DNA of 64,000 bases from Paracoccaceae bacterium (lineage in GTDB: Bacteria > Pseudomonadota > Alphaproteobacteria > Rhodobacterales > Rhodobacteraceae). Below are positions 38,755 to 46,582 of the stretch, piece after piece (positions within the stretch are counted from its first letter, which is position 1; each line of letters starts with the position of its first letter). A model generated the notes under the pieces. It had not been told where the DNA came from. It saw only the letters and a program-made list of their open reading frames with translations, and did no database searches. Position numbers and translations under genes: made by a program. The DNA lies in assembly GCA_022843025.1 (NCBI GenBank), contig JALHOL010000005.1:1-64000 (forward strand), in the 5' to 3' direction.

Positions 38755-39476
38755 CCGCAGCCTTGACATTGACCGACCTTGTCGGTCGGCACGGCCAGTT
38801 GCAGGCCGTAAAGGGAATTTCCCTGACCATCACCGAAAATGAAGTACTGGCCGTGATCGGCGCAAATGGCGCGGGAAAAACCACGCTAATGCGGATGATC
38901 GCAGGCCTGCATCCTGTGGCAGAGGGCGGTATCCTTCTGCATGGCGCGCCTGTCACCACGATGCCCGCGCATGAGCGTGTGAAGGCCGGGATCGCGCTTT
39001 CGCCCGAAGGGCGACGTTTGTTTGGGGACATGACGGTCGCCGAGAACCTGATGATCGCAGCCGAGAATGGCCGAAAGGGCGACTGGACGCTGGCCACTGT
39101 CTGCGATGCCTTTCCACAGCTGACCCCTCTGCTCGGGCGGCTTGCCGGGGGGCTTTCGGGCGGTCAACGACAAGCTGTCGCAATCGGCCGGGCGCTGATC
39201 GCCAATCCGTCCGTCATCCTTCTGGACGAAGTATCGCTGGGCCTGTCGCCCGCGGCGGTCGAAGGTCTTTATGACTCCCTGTCCGGATTGAAAGGTCAGG
39301 TGACCCTGATCGTCGTGGAACAGGACCTGACCCGCGCGATGGGTTTTGCCAGCCGCCTGATCTGTATTGCCGAAGGCGTTCTGGAACTGGATGGCACACC
39401 CGCCACGCTCACCCGTCAGCAGATTACGGATGCCTACTTCGGCATCCACAAGGCCGAGGAGCCAAGCCATGCTTGA
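38751..39476 (+). CDS. ABC importer ATP-binding protein, LivF type
   Basis: 241 residues: Walker A GANGAGKTT, Q-loop region SPEGRRLFGDMTVAENL, signature LSGGQRQAVAIGRAL, Walker B VILLDEVSLGLSP. The second ATPase of the importer. Its start overlaps the LivG-type stop by four bases, and its end overlaps the LivH-type start by eight bases, so the module is translationally linked. Confidence 0.9.
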   Translation: MTAALTLTDLVGRHGQLQAVKGISLTITENEVLAVIGANGAGKTTLMRMIAGLHPVAEGGILLHGAPVTTMPAHERVKAGIALSPEGRRLFGDMTVAENLMIAAENGRKGDWTLATVCDAFPQLTPLLGRLAGGLSGGQRQAVAIGRALIANPSVILLDEVSLGLSPAAVEGLYDSLSGLKGQVTLIVVEQDLTRAMGFASRLICIAEGVLELDGTPATLTRQQITDAYFGIHKAEEPSHA

Positions 39477-40395
39477 CAGTCTGATTCAGGGCATACTGCT
39501 TGGCGGCTATTATGCCGTTCTTGCGGCGGGCCTTTCGCTGATGTTCGGGGTGGTGCGGTTCATCAACCTTGCCCATGGCGATATGGCGGTTCTTGGCGCA
39601 CTCGGTTCACTTTGGCTGGTGCAAAGCGCCGGAGTGACCGTGCCGCTTGCCATCGTCATCACGTTGCTTGGCATGGCGGCCCTTGGCTGGCTGATGCAGC
39701 GGCTCATCTTTGAACGGGCATTGGCGGGCGGTTTCCTTATCCCGATCCTAACAACCATCGGTCTGGGGGCGGCGCTGCAAAACGGCATGTTCGCGGCCTT
39801 CGGGTCGGATACGAAATCGCTGGGCGCGCATATCGGAAACTTGTCCTGGGCCAGTTGGGAACTGCCCGGCGGCATCTTTGTCGGCCAGTTGCCGGCTTAT
39901 ATGTTTGCCACTGCTGTGCTGGTGCTTGGGGCGCTGCATCTTTTGCTGACGCGCACCGCCTTTGGCCGCGCTGTCCGGGCAACCTCGACCGATGCCGAAG
40001 CAGCCAGCCTGTGCGGCGTCGATCCGCGCAAGGTGCACCGCTGGGCGGCTGCCATCGCTGTGGCGCTCGCTGGCTTGGCCGGGATCTTCTTGGCGATGCG
40101 CGCGCAGGTCACGCCGTTTTCCGGGCCAATGATGCTGGTCTTTGCCTTCGAAGCTGTCGTGATCGGCGGAATCGGATCGCTGCGCGGCACGCTGATCGGT
40201 GGCATCGTTCTGGGCGTGGTGCAGGCACTTGGGGCGCTGATCTCGCCGCAAATCTCGATCCTGGCCGGTCACTTGGTATTTCTCGCCGTTCTGGGCTGGC
40301 GGCTGATGCGGGCGGCGGCGGCGGATCGGGGCGGCTGGCGTGCCGCACTCTCGGCCATGTTCAACAAACCCGACCTGTCGCGGAGGCAAGCATGA
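39469..40395 (+). CDS. ABC importer permease, LivH type
   Basis: 308 residues from the ATG at 39469 (MLDSLIQGILLGGYYAVLA); the earlier in-frame codons lie inside the livF-type gene. Eight or so membrane spans and the LivH motifs LAAGLSLMFGVVRFINLAHGD and GIGSLRGTLIGGIVLGVVQ. Inner-membrane component; overlaps the LivM-type gene by four bases. Confidence 0.9.
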   Translation: MLDSLIQGILLGGYYAVLAAGLSLMFGVVRFINLAHGDMAVLGALGSLWLVQSAGVTVPLAIVITLLGMAALGWLMQRLIFERALAGGFLIPILTTIGLGAALQNGMFAAFGSDTKSLGAHIGNLSWASWELPGGIFVGQLPAYMFATAVLVLGALHLLLTRTAFGRAVRATSTDAEAASLCGVDPRKVHRWAAAIAVALAGLAGIFLAMRAQVTPFSGPMMLVFAFEAVVIGGIGSLRGTLIGGIVLGVVQALGALISPQISILAGHLVFLAVLGWRLMRAAAADRGGWRAALSAMFNKPDLSRRQA

Positions 40396-41375
40396 CACCC
40401 GCCCAAACCCTGCCGATGGCGGCCTCTGACCGCAGGCTGATCCTGCTGGCCTGTGTCGCCCTTCTGGCGCTTGCCACCCTTCCCTGGCTTGGTTCTGCCC
40501 TGATTGTCGACAAACTGATCTATCTGTTCATCCTCGTGATGTTCGCGGTGATGTGGAACCTCCTTGCAGGCTATGCAGGGCTGGTGTCGGTCGGCCAGCA
40601 GGCGTTTATCGGACTGGGGGGCTATGCCCTGATCCGGCTGGTCGAGGCGGGTCTTCCCCCCTTTCCGATGATCTTTGTTGCAGCTTTGCTCACCGGTGTG
40701 ATCGCCTGGGCCATGTCCTGGTTCGTGTTGCGGATGAAAGCGGGTGAGTTCGCCGTTGCCACTTGGGTGATTGCCGAAACCATCCGCTCCATCGTGATGT
40801 TCGATCCGATCGTGCAGGGTGAAACCGGCACCTCTTTGCTTGCACTGAACGCCTATGATCCCGATTTCCGCCGCATGGTGCTGTATCTGCTTTCGCTGGC
40901 CAGCATGGTCGTGATGGTCTGTGGTACATGGGTGCTGTTGCAGCGACGGATCGGCGCGGAAAGCCAGGCGATCCGCGATGACGAAGATGCTGCCGCATCC
41001 GTCGGGATATCGACCTTTCAGGTAAAGCAACGCATCTACATCATCGCCTCGGTTGGCTGCGCGCTGGCCGGTGCGCTCTGGCTGGCATCCGCCATCACGT
41101 TTCAACCGCGCACCTCTTTCGGGGTGCAATGGTCGGTCTTCATGCTGTTCATGGTGCTGGTTGGAGGCATCGGCACCTTCATCGGGCCGATCCTTGGCGC
41201 GCTCCTGTTCTTTGCGCTTCAGGAAATCTTCGGCGATTTTGGCGCGTGGTATCTGGCGGGCATCGGTATCGTGGCGATCGTCTTTGCCCTGTATCTGCCG
41301 CGCGGCTTGGTGGGCCTGTGGCTGGACCGGGGCCGCGATGAACCCTTGTCGATGCGCAAAAGGCTTGGGCTGTGA
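40392..41375 (+). CDS. ABC importer permease, LivM type
   Basis: 327 residues from the ATG at 40392, which overlaps the previous stop (ATGA). Motifs are VMWNLLAGYAGLVSVGQQAF, IRDDEDAAASVGI and GGIGTFIGPILGALLFFALQ. It completes a five-component importer (binding protein, two ATPases, two permeases) embedded among aromatic-catabolic genes; the cargo is probably an aromatic or phenylpropanoid acid, by context only. The following hydrolase overlaps by four bases. Confidence 0.9.
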   Translation: MTPAQTLPMAASDRRLILLACVALLALATLPWLGSALIVDKLIYLFILVMFAVMWNLLAGYAGLVSVGQQAFIGLGGYALIRLVEAGLPPFPMIFVAALLTGVIAWAMSWFVLRMKAGEFAVATWVIAETIRSIVMFDPIVQGETGTSLLALNAYDPDFRRMVLYLLSLASMVVMVCGTWVLLQRRIGAESQAIRDDEDAAASVGISTFQVKQRIYIIASVGCALAGALWLASAITFQPRTSFGVQWSVFMLFMVLVGGIGTFIGPILGALLFFALQEIFGDFGAWYLAGIGIVAIVFALYLPRGLVGLWLDRGRDEPLSMRKRLGL

Positions 41376-42208
41376 TGCAGGATCAATATGTTGACGTGAA
41401 CGGCTGCAAGCTGCGCTATCGCGATACAGGCGGGCCCGGCGTTCCGATCCTGCTGACGCATGGGATCACAGGATCGTTGGAACTGTGGGATCACCAGTTG
41501 CAATCCCTCGGCACTGCACATCGTTTGATTGCCTGGGATGCGCCCAACCACGGCCTGTCTGACCTGACCGATAGAACCGAGGATTTTGACAGCTACGCCG
41601 CTTGGGCCCTTCGGTTTGCAGATGCAATCGGCCTTCAGGCCTTCGTTGCAGGTGGCAATTCAATGGGCGCTGCGATGTCGCTGCGGCTGGCCGGACTGGC
41701 ACCTGACCGCATCAAAGGGCTGATCCTCGCCAATGCGGCCACTCTGGGCCGCGAGGTGACGCCGGTCTTCAAGCTGTTCTCCCTGCCGGGTCTGGGTGAG
41801 GTCATGAACAAACCCAGCGAAAAGGTCGTGACCTTGCAGATTGTCGCGATTGTCAAGGATCCGGCCTGCGTGTCGCCTGAACTGCGCCAGGTGCTGTTGC
41901 GCAATGCCTTCAAGCCCGGCGCAACTACGGCCTTTCTGGCAACGCTGCGCAGCACATTGGGCCTGCGGGGGCAGAAAGCCGCGGTCTGGGAAAAGTCAGT
42001 TGGCCTGCTCGATGCTGTGCGTTGCCCGACCCTGATCATCCACGGCCGCAAGGATGCTGTCATTCCGGCGAAACACAGTGAAGACGCGGCAAAGCGTGTG
42101 TCGCATGCACGGCTTCTGTTGCTGGATGACTGCGGCCACACGCCCCAGATAGAACAACCGGCAGTCTTCAACGCAGCACTGCGTGAATTCCTTGCTCCGC
42201 TGACCTGA
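41372..42208 (+). CDS. Alpha/beta hydrolase, PcaD-like fold
   Basis: 278 residues: THGITGSLELWDHQ, IAWDAPNHGLSDL, nucleophile elbow AGGNSMGAAMSL, acid in IIHGRKDAVIPA, and His in DDCGHTPQIEQP. It resembles enol-lactonases and meta-cleavage hydrolases but pcaD is already present elsewhere, so a different ester, lactone or C-C substrate is likely. Last gene of the importer operon, overlapping the LivM-type gene by four bases, suggesting it processes the imported compound. Confidence 0.78.
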   Translation: MMQDQYVDVNGCKLRYRDTGGPGVPILLTHGITGSLELWDHQLQSLGTAHRLIAWDAPNHGLSDLTDRTEDFDSYAAWALRFADAIGLQAFVAGGNSMGAAMSLRLAGLAPDRIKGLILANAATLGREVTPVFKLFSLPGLGEVMNKPSEKVVTLQIVAIVKDPACVSPELRQVLLRNAFKPGATTAFLATLRSTLGLRGQKAAVWEKSVGLLDAVRCPTLIIHGRKDAVIPAKHSEDAAKRVSHARLLLLDDCGHTPQIEQPAVFNAALREFLAPLT

Positions 42209-42228
42209 TCGGTCGCGGACAAGGGGAT

Positions 42229-42282
42229 GGTTACCAAATGGTGCCTTATTTTGGCGACTAACACTCTATGATAGAGTTAGTC
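42229..42282. promoter_or_regulatory. Candidate HxlR operator and inverted repeat upstream of the VAO-type oxidase
   Basis: GGTTACCAAATGGTGCCT at 42229-42246 recurs with one change at 44475-44492, beside the HxlR regulator gene. Just downstream is an inverted repeat: GACTAACACTCTA (42256-42268) and TAGAGTTAGTC (42272-42282), with a 2-base bulge and a 3-base loop. Both lie within 145 bases of the ATG at 42373. Confidence 0.55.
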
Positions 42283-42372
42283 ACTTTTTGCGCCCTTATG
42301 GAATCTCCTTCAAAACAACGGGGCGATAGGGGTCGGAAAGCTGCAGTTCAACTGTCCATGGGAGGAAGATGA

Positions 42373-43992
42373 ATGAACAAGGTTTTCACAGAGCTACTGA
42401 CAGAGCGCGCGCTGCCACCGGATATGGATGCCGCCGTTTTCGAAAAAGCCCTCGCGCGTTTGGTCACGGCGCTGGGTTCCGCCAACGTCGTCTCGGATCT
42501 TGAAACACTGTCGGGCTATATCGACCTGTACCCCCTGGAACCCTCGCAGAACAACGCGCCAAGCGTTGTCCTCTACCCCGGCTCACCCGAAAATGTTCAG
42601 GCCATCGTTGCGATCGCCAATGAATTCGGCCTGCCCCTTTCGCCCATCTCAACCGGTCAGAACAACGGCTATGGCGGCAAGTCGCCCCGACTGAAAGGCG
42701 CGGCTGTGGTGGATATGGGCCGCCGGATGAACCGCATCCTCGAGGTGAACGAAAAGTTCGGCTACGCGCTGGTCGAACCCGGTGTAACCTATTTCGATCT
42801 GGCCAATCACCTGAAGGCCACCAATTCGATCCTGATGATCGACACGCCCGATCTGGGCTGGGGCTCCATCGTCGGCAACACGCTAGAGCGTGGCGTGGGC
42901 TATACGCCTTACGGCGACCATTTCATGTGGCAGACGGGGCTTGAGGTGGTACTGCCCTCCGGCCGCATCATGCGCACCGGGATGGGGGCAGTGCCGGGGT
43001 CGAACACTTGGCAGTTGTTCCCCTATGGCTTTGGCCCCTACCCGGACGGGCTTTTCACCCAATCGAACCTTGGCATCGTAACCAAGATGGGCATCGGCCT
43101 GATGCAGCGCCCACCAGCCTCGATGACCTATCTGGTCACCTTCGACCGCGAGGAAGACCTTGGCGCGATCATGGACACGATGCTTCCCCTGCGCATCAAC
43201 ATGTTCCCGATCCAGAACGTGCCTGTGGTGCGCAACATCATCCTGGACGCAGGCGTCGTGTCCAAACGCACCGAATGGCAGGAAGATCCCGGCCCGTTGA
43301 CGCCCGCTTCGATCGACAAGATGAAAGCCGCGCTGAATCTGGGTTACTGGAACTTCTACGGCACGCTTTACGGCCCGGAAGAGATGATCCAGATGGCCTG
43401 GGGCATCATCCAGCAGGCCTTCGGTCAAATTCCGGGGGCGAAGTTCTTCACAAACCGCGACCGGACCGAAGATAACGGCGACCGGGGCGCGCATGTGCTG
43501 CAAGACCGGCACAAGATCAACAACGGCATCCCGTCGCTGGACGAGATGAAACTGATGGATTGGCTGCCCAACGGCGCGCATTGCGCCTTTTCACCCATTT
43601 CGGCGGTGGACGGGGCAGATGCACTGCGCCAGTCGGCGATGGTCAAGGCCCGGTCGGATGAATTCAACAAGGATTACGCCGCGCAGTTCTGCATCGGCCT
43701 GCGCGAGATGCATCACATCTGCCTGTTCCTCTACGACAAATCCAAAGCATCAGACCGCAAGGAATCTCTCGATCTGATGCGCTTGTTGATCAACGAGGCG
43801 GCGGCCGAAGGCTACGGCGAATACCGCACGCACAACGCGCTGATGGATGACGTGATGGCCACCTTCAACTGGGGCGACGGGGCGCTCTTGAACTTCCACG
43901 AAGCAATCAAGGATGCGTTGGACCCGAACTCGATCATGGCGCCGGGCAAATCGGGCATCTGGGGCAAAAAATACCGGGGGCGTGGTCTGTGA
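42373..43992 (+). CDS. FAD-dependent phenol oxidase, vanillyl-alcohol/eugenol-oxidase type
   Basis: 539-residue member of the VAO/4-cresol-dehydrogenase family. FAD-binding part: SPISTGQNNGYGGKSPR (Tyr100) and DLGWGSIVGNTLERGVGYTP (Asp160). The C-terminal part has WLPNGAHCAFSP, whose His403 aligns with the His that carries covalent FAD in vanillyl-alcohol oxidase, and EYRTHNALMD, matching its Tyr-Arg active-site pair. Substrates could be vanillyl alcohol, eugenol or a 4-alkylphenol. There is no export signal and no adjacent cytochrome subunit, unlike 4-cresol dehydrogenase. GGGAGGAAG precedes the ATG. Probably controlled by the HxlR regulator downstream. Confidence 0.85.
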   Translation: MNKVFTELLTERALPPDMDAAVFEKALARLVTALGSANVVSDLETLSGYIDLYPLEPSQNNAPSVVLYPGSPENVQAIVAIANEFGLPLSPISTGQNNGYGGKSPRLKGAAVVDMGRRMNRILEVNEKFGYALVEPGVTYFDLANHLKATNSILMIDTPDLGWGSIVGNTLERGVGYTPYGDHFMWQTGLEVVLPSGRIMRTGMGAVPGSNTWQLFPYGFGPYPDGLFTQSNLGIVTKMGIGLMQRPPASMTYLVTFDREEDLGAIMDTMLPLRINMFPIQNVPVVRNIILDAGVVSKRTEWQEDPGPLTPASIDKMKAALNLGYWNFYGTLYGPEEMIQMAWGIIQQAFGQIPGAKFFTNRDRTEDNGDRGAHVLQDRHKINNGIPSLDEMKLMDWLPNGAHCAFSPISAVDGADALRQSAMVKARSDEFNKDYAAQFCIGLREMHHICLFLYDKSKASDRKESLDLMRLLINEAAAEGYGEYRTHNALMDDVMATFNWGDGALLNFHEAIKDALDPNSIMAPGKSGIWGKKYRGRGL

Positions 43993-43993
43993 C

Positions 43994-44034
43994 CGATTGG
44001 CAGGTGCAGCAGGCTTTGCCGCACCTGCCAATCG
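43994..44034. terminator. Bidirectional hairpin between convergent genes
   Basis: A perfect 14-bp inverted repeat, CGATTGGCAGGTGC (43994-44007) and GCACCTGCCAATCG (44021-44034), lies just after the flavoenzyme stop and before the HxlR stop on the other strand. No long T-tract is present, but the position between convergent genes supports termination for both. Confidence 0.65.
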
Positions 44035-44054
44035 CGGCTGGCCTTTACGTCCGG

Positions 44055-44438
44055 TCAGACCCGCGCATCAAAAGACGACCGGGCCGCATCAATCTCGGCC
44101 CGGTTTTCAATAACCCAACCTGCAAGGCTCGACAGTCGCACGAACAGGCTTTGCCCCAAAGGGTGCAGCCGATAGTCCACGCGCGGCGGGGCGGTCGGGG
44201 TGACGATCCGTTCAACCAAACCATCACGCTCCAGCTTGCGCAGGGTATGGGTCAGCATCTTTTGCGACACATCCGGTATATCGCGGCGCAGCTCGGAAAA
44301 GCGTCGCTGCGAATTGGACAGCGCCGCCAACACAAGGATCGACCATTTGTCGCTGACCCCATCCAGCACTTGCCGCACCGGGCAAGTGGCCGGGTCCAGC
44401 GAAATCCTGTGCAGTTCGCGTGGCACGTCGAGTGTCAT
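44055..44438 (-). CDS. HxlR family winged-helix regulator
   Basis: 127 residues from the ATG at 44438 (MTLDVPRELHRISLD); the frame reaches a TTG at 44483 inside the putative operator. Family motifs are CPVRQVLDGVSDKWSILVLA, RRFSELRRDIPDVSQKMLTH, LRKLERDGLVERIV and VDYRLHPLGQSL. The Cys in the N-terminal DPATCPV is typical of HxlR/redox- or electrophile-sensing members. Divergent from the exported hydrolase operon and convergent with the flavoenzyme; a shared 18-mer in both promoters suggests it controls both. Confidence 0.85.
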   Translation of the reverse strand: MTLDVPRELHRISLDPATCPVRQVLDGVSDKWSILVLAALSNSQRRFSELRRDIPDVSQKMLTHTLRKLERDGLVERIVTPTAPPRVDYRLHPLGQSLFVRLSSLAGWVIENRAEIDAARSSFDARV

Positions 44439-44474
44439 GTCTGGTTCGCCTTTAACGGATCCGGATTTCTTGAA

Positions 44475-44534
44475 GGTTACCAAATAGTGCCTCCTTTTCC
44501 CACTCTAGCAAATCAACTATGTTGTTGGTACCAA
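44475..44534. promoter_or_regulatory. Candidate HxlR operator in the divergent promoter
   Basis: GGTTACCAAATAGTGCCT at 44475-44492 matches 17 of 18 bases at 42229-42246. A further perfect palindrome, TTGGTACCAA, lies at 44525-44534, again with a GGT-ACC core. Together they fill the spacer between the HxlR gene and the divergent MBL-fold gene. Confidence 0.55.
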
Positions 44535-44563
44535 AATTATACCAGGTACACAAAGTAAACCAA

Positions 44564-45448
44564 ATGGAACTTTTGAACCGCAGAACACTTCTGAAAACCG
44601 CGGCCGCAAGCGGCGCTGCTGCCGCCCTGCTGCCGGGTCTGGCACATGCTGCCGCATCGGGAACCGAACTTTTCACCTCGGATGAGGCGGGCCTTCTGGT
44701 CGACAGCACGGTGATCCTGGGTGAAAAATCCGCCGTCCTGATCGACGCCCAGTTCACCGCGGGGAATGCGGGCCTTTTGGCAGACATGATCGCTGCCACC
44801 GGACGGACACTGGAAAGCATCCTGATCACGCATATTCACCCTGACCATATTCTCGGCCTGCCGATCCTCATGGACCGCTTCCCCGGCGCAAAGGCCTATG
44901 CGCAGACTGACATCCAGGGGATCCTGTCCCAGATGCTGGCCCCGATGCACGCACAGATCGCCGGCGGCGCCCCGGCAGGTGTCTTTCCTGACCGTTTCGT
45001 CCTACCCGAAGCGCTCAGCACCGATCACCTGATGCTGGAAGGCGAGCGGATCGAGATTCTGCCCCCAATGCCGGGCGACACCGCGCTCATCACGCCGGTA
45101 CATATTCCCAGCCTCAACACGCTGATTGCGACAGATATCGCCTATATCGACACGCATCTGTGGATGGAAGAAGTGGCCACCACCGACGGACTCGCCCCTT
45201 GGCGTGCCAGCGTCGAGGCGTTGCGCGCGATTGGTGCGGCAACGGTCATTCCGGGCCATCGCAAATCCAGCAGCGCAAACGATGCCAGCGTCTTCGACGC
45301 GACGATTGCCTATCTGGACCATTGGGAAAAAGCGCGCGCCGAGTCGGCAAATGCCGAAGAGTTCCGCGCCAAACTGCTGGTCGGGACCGAAGATCTGGGC
45401 TTTGCCTTCGCCATCGACCGTGGCGTGGCGGCGGCTTTCCCGGGCTGA
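44564..45448 (+). CDS. Exported metallo-beta-lactamase-fold hydrolase
   Basis: 294 residues from the ATG at 44564. A twin-arginine signal (NRRTLLKTAAASG, cleavage near AHA/AAS) predicts Tat export. Metal motif THIHPDHILG (HxHxDH), ATDIAYIDTH with the bridging Asp region, and IPGHRKS with a further His. MBL-fold enzymes hydrolyse esters, lactones or thioesters. First of four consecutive genes with export signals; likely controlled by the divergent HxlR regulator. Substrate unknown. Confidence 0.82.
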   Translation: MELLNRRTLLKTAAASGAAAALLPGLAHAAASGTELFTSDEAGLLVDSTVILGEKSAVLIDAQFTAGNAGLLADMIAATGRTLESILITHIHPDHILGLPILMDRFPGAKAYAQTDIQGILSQMLAPMHAQIAGGAPAGVFPDRFVLPEALSTDHLMLEGERIEILPPMPGDTALITPVHIPSLNTLIATDIAYIDTHLWMEEVATTDGLAPWRASVEALRAIGAATVIPGHRKSSSANDASVFDATIAYLDHWEKARAESANAEEFRAKLLVGTEDLGFAFAIDRGVAAAFPG

Positions 45449-45479
45449 CATCTGTAACTGTGCAAACTGGAGGCGACGA

Positions 45480-45923
45480 ATGATCTCACTGAAAACCTGT
45501 GCATTGGCGCTGGGGCTGGCCGGGGCTGCAATTGTCAGCCCCGCGCTAGCAGAATCCTCGAACAAGGATTTCGTCGTCAATGCGGTGACAGAGCTGTTCA
45601 TCAACCGCGATGTCACAGCGGTGGATCGCTATTGGGCGGAAGACTACCAGCAGCGCAACCCGCTGTTTCCCTCCGGCAGCGCCGTGATCCGTGAGGCCTT
45701 TGCCAACCTGCCCCCCGGTTTCAAGTATGAAATCGGGATGGTGATCGCAGAGGATGATATGGTCGCCATCCACGGCCGCTACACTGGCATCGCGCCCACC
45801 CCGTTGATCGTGGTCGACATTTTCCGCGTCGAGGATGGCAAGATCGCGGAACATTGGGACGTCTTGCAGGCCGAGGTGCTTGAAACAGCGTCGGGTCTGC
45901 CAATGTTTGAACCCATGCAATGA
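45480..45923 (+). CDS. Exported SnoaL/NTF2-like protein
   Basis: 147 residues from the ATG at 45480, with GGAGG upstream and a Sec signal peptide (MISLKTCALALGLAGAAIV, cleavage near ALA/ESS). The mature domain has the SnoaL-like pattern AVDRYWAEDYQQRNPLFPSG, AIHGRYTG and VDIFRVEDGKIAEHWDVLQ, seen in polyketide-cyclase-like or lactone-modifying small alpha+beta barrels. It may isomerise or bind a ring-cleavage product; this is speculative. The MBL-fold gene ends 31 bases upstream. Confidence 0.8.
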   Translation: MISLKTCALALGLAGAAIVSPALAESSNKDFVVNAVTELFINRDVTAVDRYWAEDYQQRNPLFPSGSAVIREAFANLPPGFKYEIGMVIAEDDMVAIHGRYTGIAPTPLIVVDIFRVEDGKIAEHWDVLQAEVLETASGLPMFEPMQ

Positions 45924-45933
45924 CAAAGCAACC

Positions 45934-45959
45934 TTCGGGGCCTGATTGCAGGCCCCGAA
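45934..45959 (+). terminator. Intercistronic hairpin before the intradiol dioxygenase
   Basis: Perfect 11-bp stem TTCGGGGCCTG (45934-45944) and CAGGCCCCGAA (45949-45959) with a 4-base loop, directly after the SnoaL-like stop. Its presence argues that the dioxygenase starts at the later GTG (45983), not at the overlapping ATG at 45920. Confidence 0.6.
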
Positions 45960-45982
45960 CCCTTCATAAGGCGAAACAGCGC

Positions 45983-46582
45983 GTGACCGAGACCAACAGA
46001 CAACCCGCCCGCCGCCGTTTCCTGCAATTCGCCGCGATGGTTCCGGCCAGCCTCGGCCTGACCGTCGGGCGGGCGGCAGCAGAACAAGCGATGATCCCCA
46101 CCGCCAGCGATATGGAGGGTCCGTTCTACATTTCGAACATGCCCGTCGTTTCCAACCTGAACCGCTTTGGCAAATCAGGCGAGACGATGCGGATCGTCGG
46201 CAGGGTGATGAACGCCGCCGCGCCGGAAACACCGGTTCCCGGCGCGATGCTGGAACTTTGGCAGACAGATGGCTCTGGCCGCTACTACCCAGAACAGAAC
46301 GGCGATTACAGCGACTTTCAGGACGACGCGCTTGATCTGCGCGGCACCCTGATTACCGATGCTGATGGCCGGTTCGAAGTGCTGTCGCTGTTCCCAAAGG
46401 AATACTGGCCCCGCCCGCCCCATATCCACTATCGCATCAGCGCCGAGGGCTTTCGCACCCTGATTACCCAGCACTATCTGGACACGCGACCGCGGGACAG
46501 GCCGCACCGCACGGCTAATGTGATCCGCGATCAAAGCCCGGCCTTGTTCCCGGCCCCATCCTTCTTCATCGAGCCACAATGA
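45983..46582 (+). CDS. Exported intradiol ring-cleavage dioxygenase
   Basis: About 199 residues from GTG 45983, placing a twin-arginine motif (ARRRFLQFAAMVP) near the N-terminus, with cleavage near AAA/EQ. The dioxygenase core has EGPFYISNMP, VPGAMLELWQTDGSGRYYPEQ with a Tyr ligand, and FPKEYWPRPPHIHYRIS with a second Tyr and two His ligands for Fe(III). This is the complete intradiol ligand set. Exported intradiol dioxygenases are known mainly from actinomycetes and fungi. The likely substrate is a catechol or hydroxyquinol in the periplasm. An ATG at 45920 is an alternative start but spans the hairpin. Confidence 0.82.
   Translation: MTETNRQPARRRFLQFAAMVPASLGLTVGRAAAEQAMIPTASDMEGPFYISNMPVVSNLNRFGKSGETMRIVGRVMNAAAPETPVPGAMLELWQTDGSGRYYPEQNGDYSDFQDDALDLRGTLITDADGRFEVLSLFPKEYWPRPPHIHYRISAEGFRTLITQHYLDTRPRDRPHRTANVIRDQSPALFPAPSFFIEPQ

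Noticed and set aside
45920-45982. ATG at 45920 as the start of the exported dioxygenase
   Set aside because: The region contains an 11-bp hairpin and non-homologous residues; GTG at 45983 places the twin-arginine motif at a normal distance.
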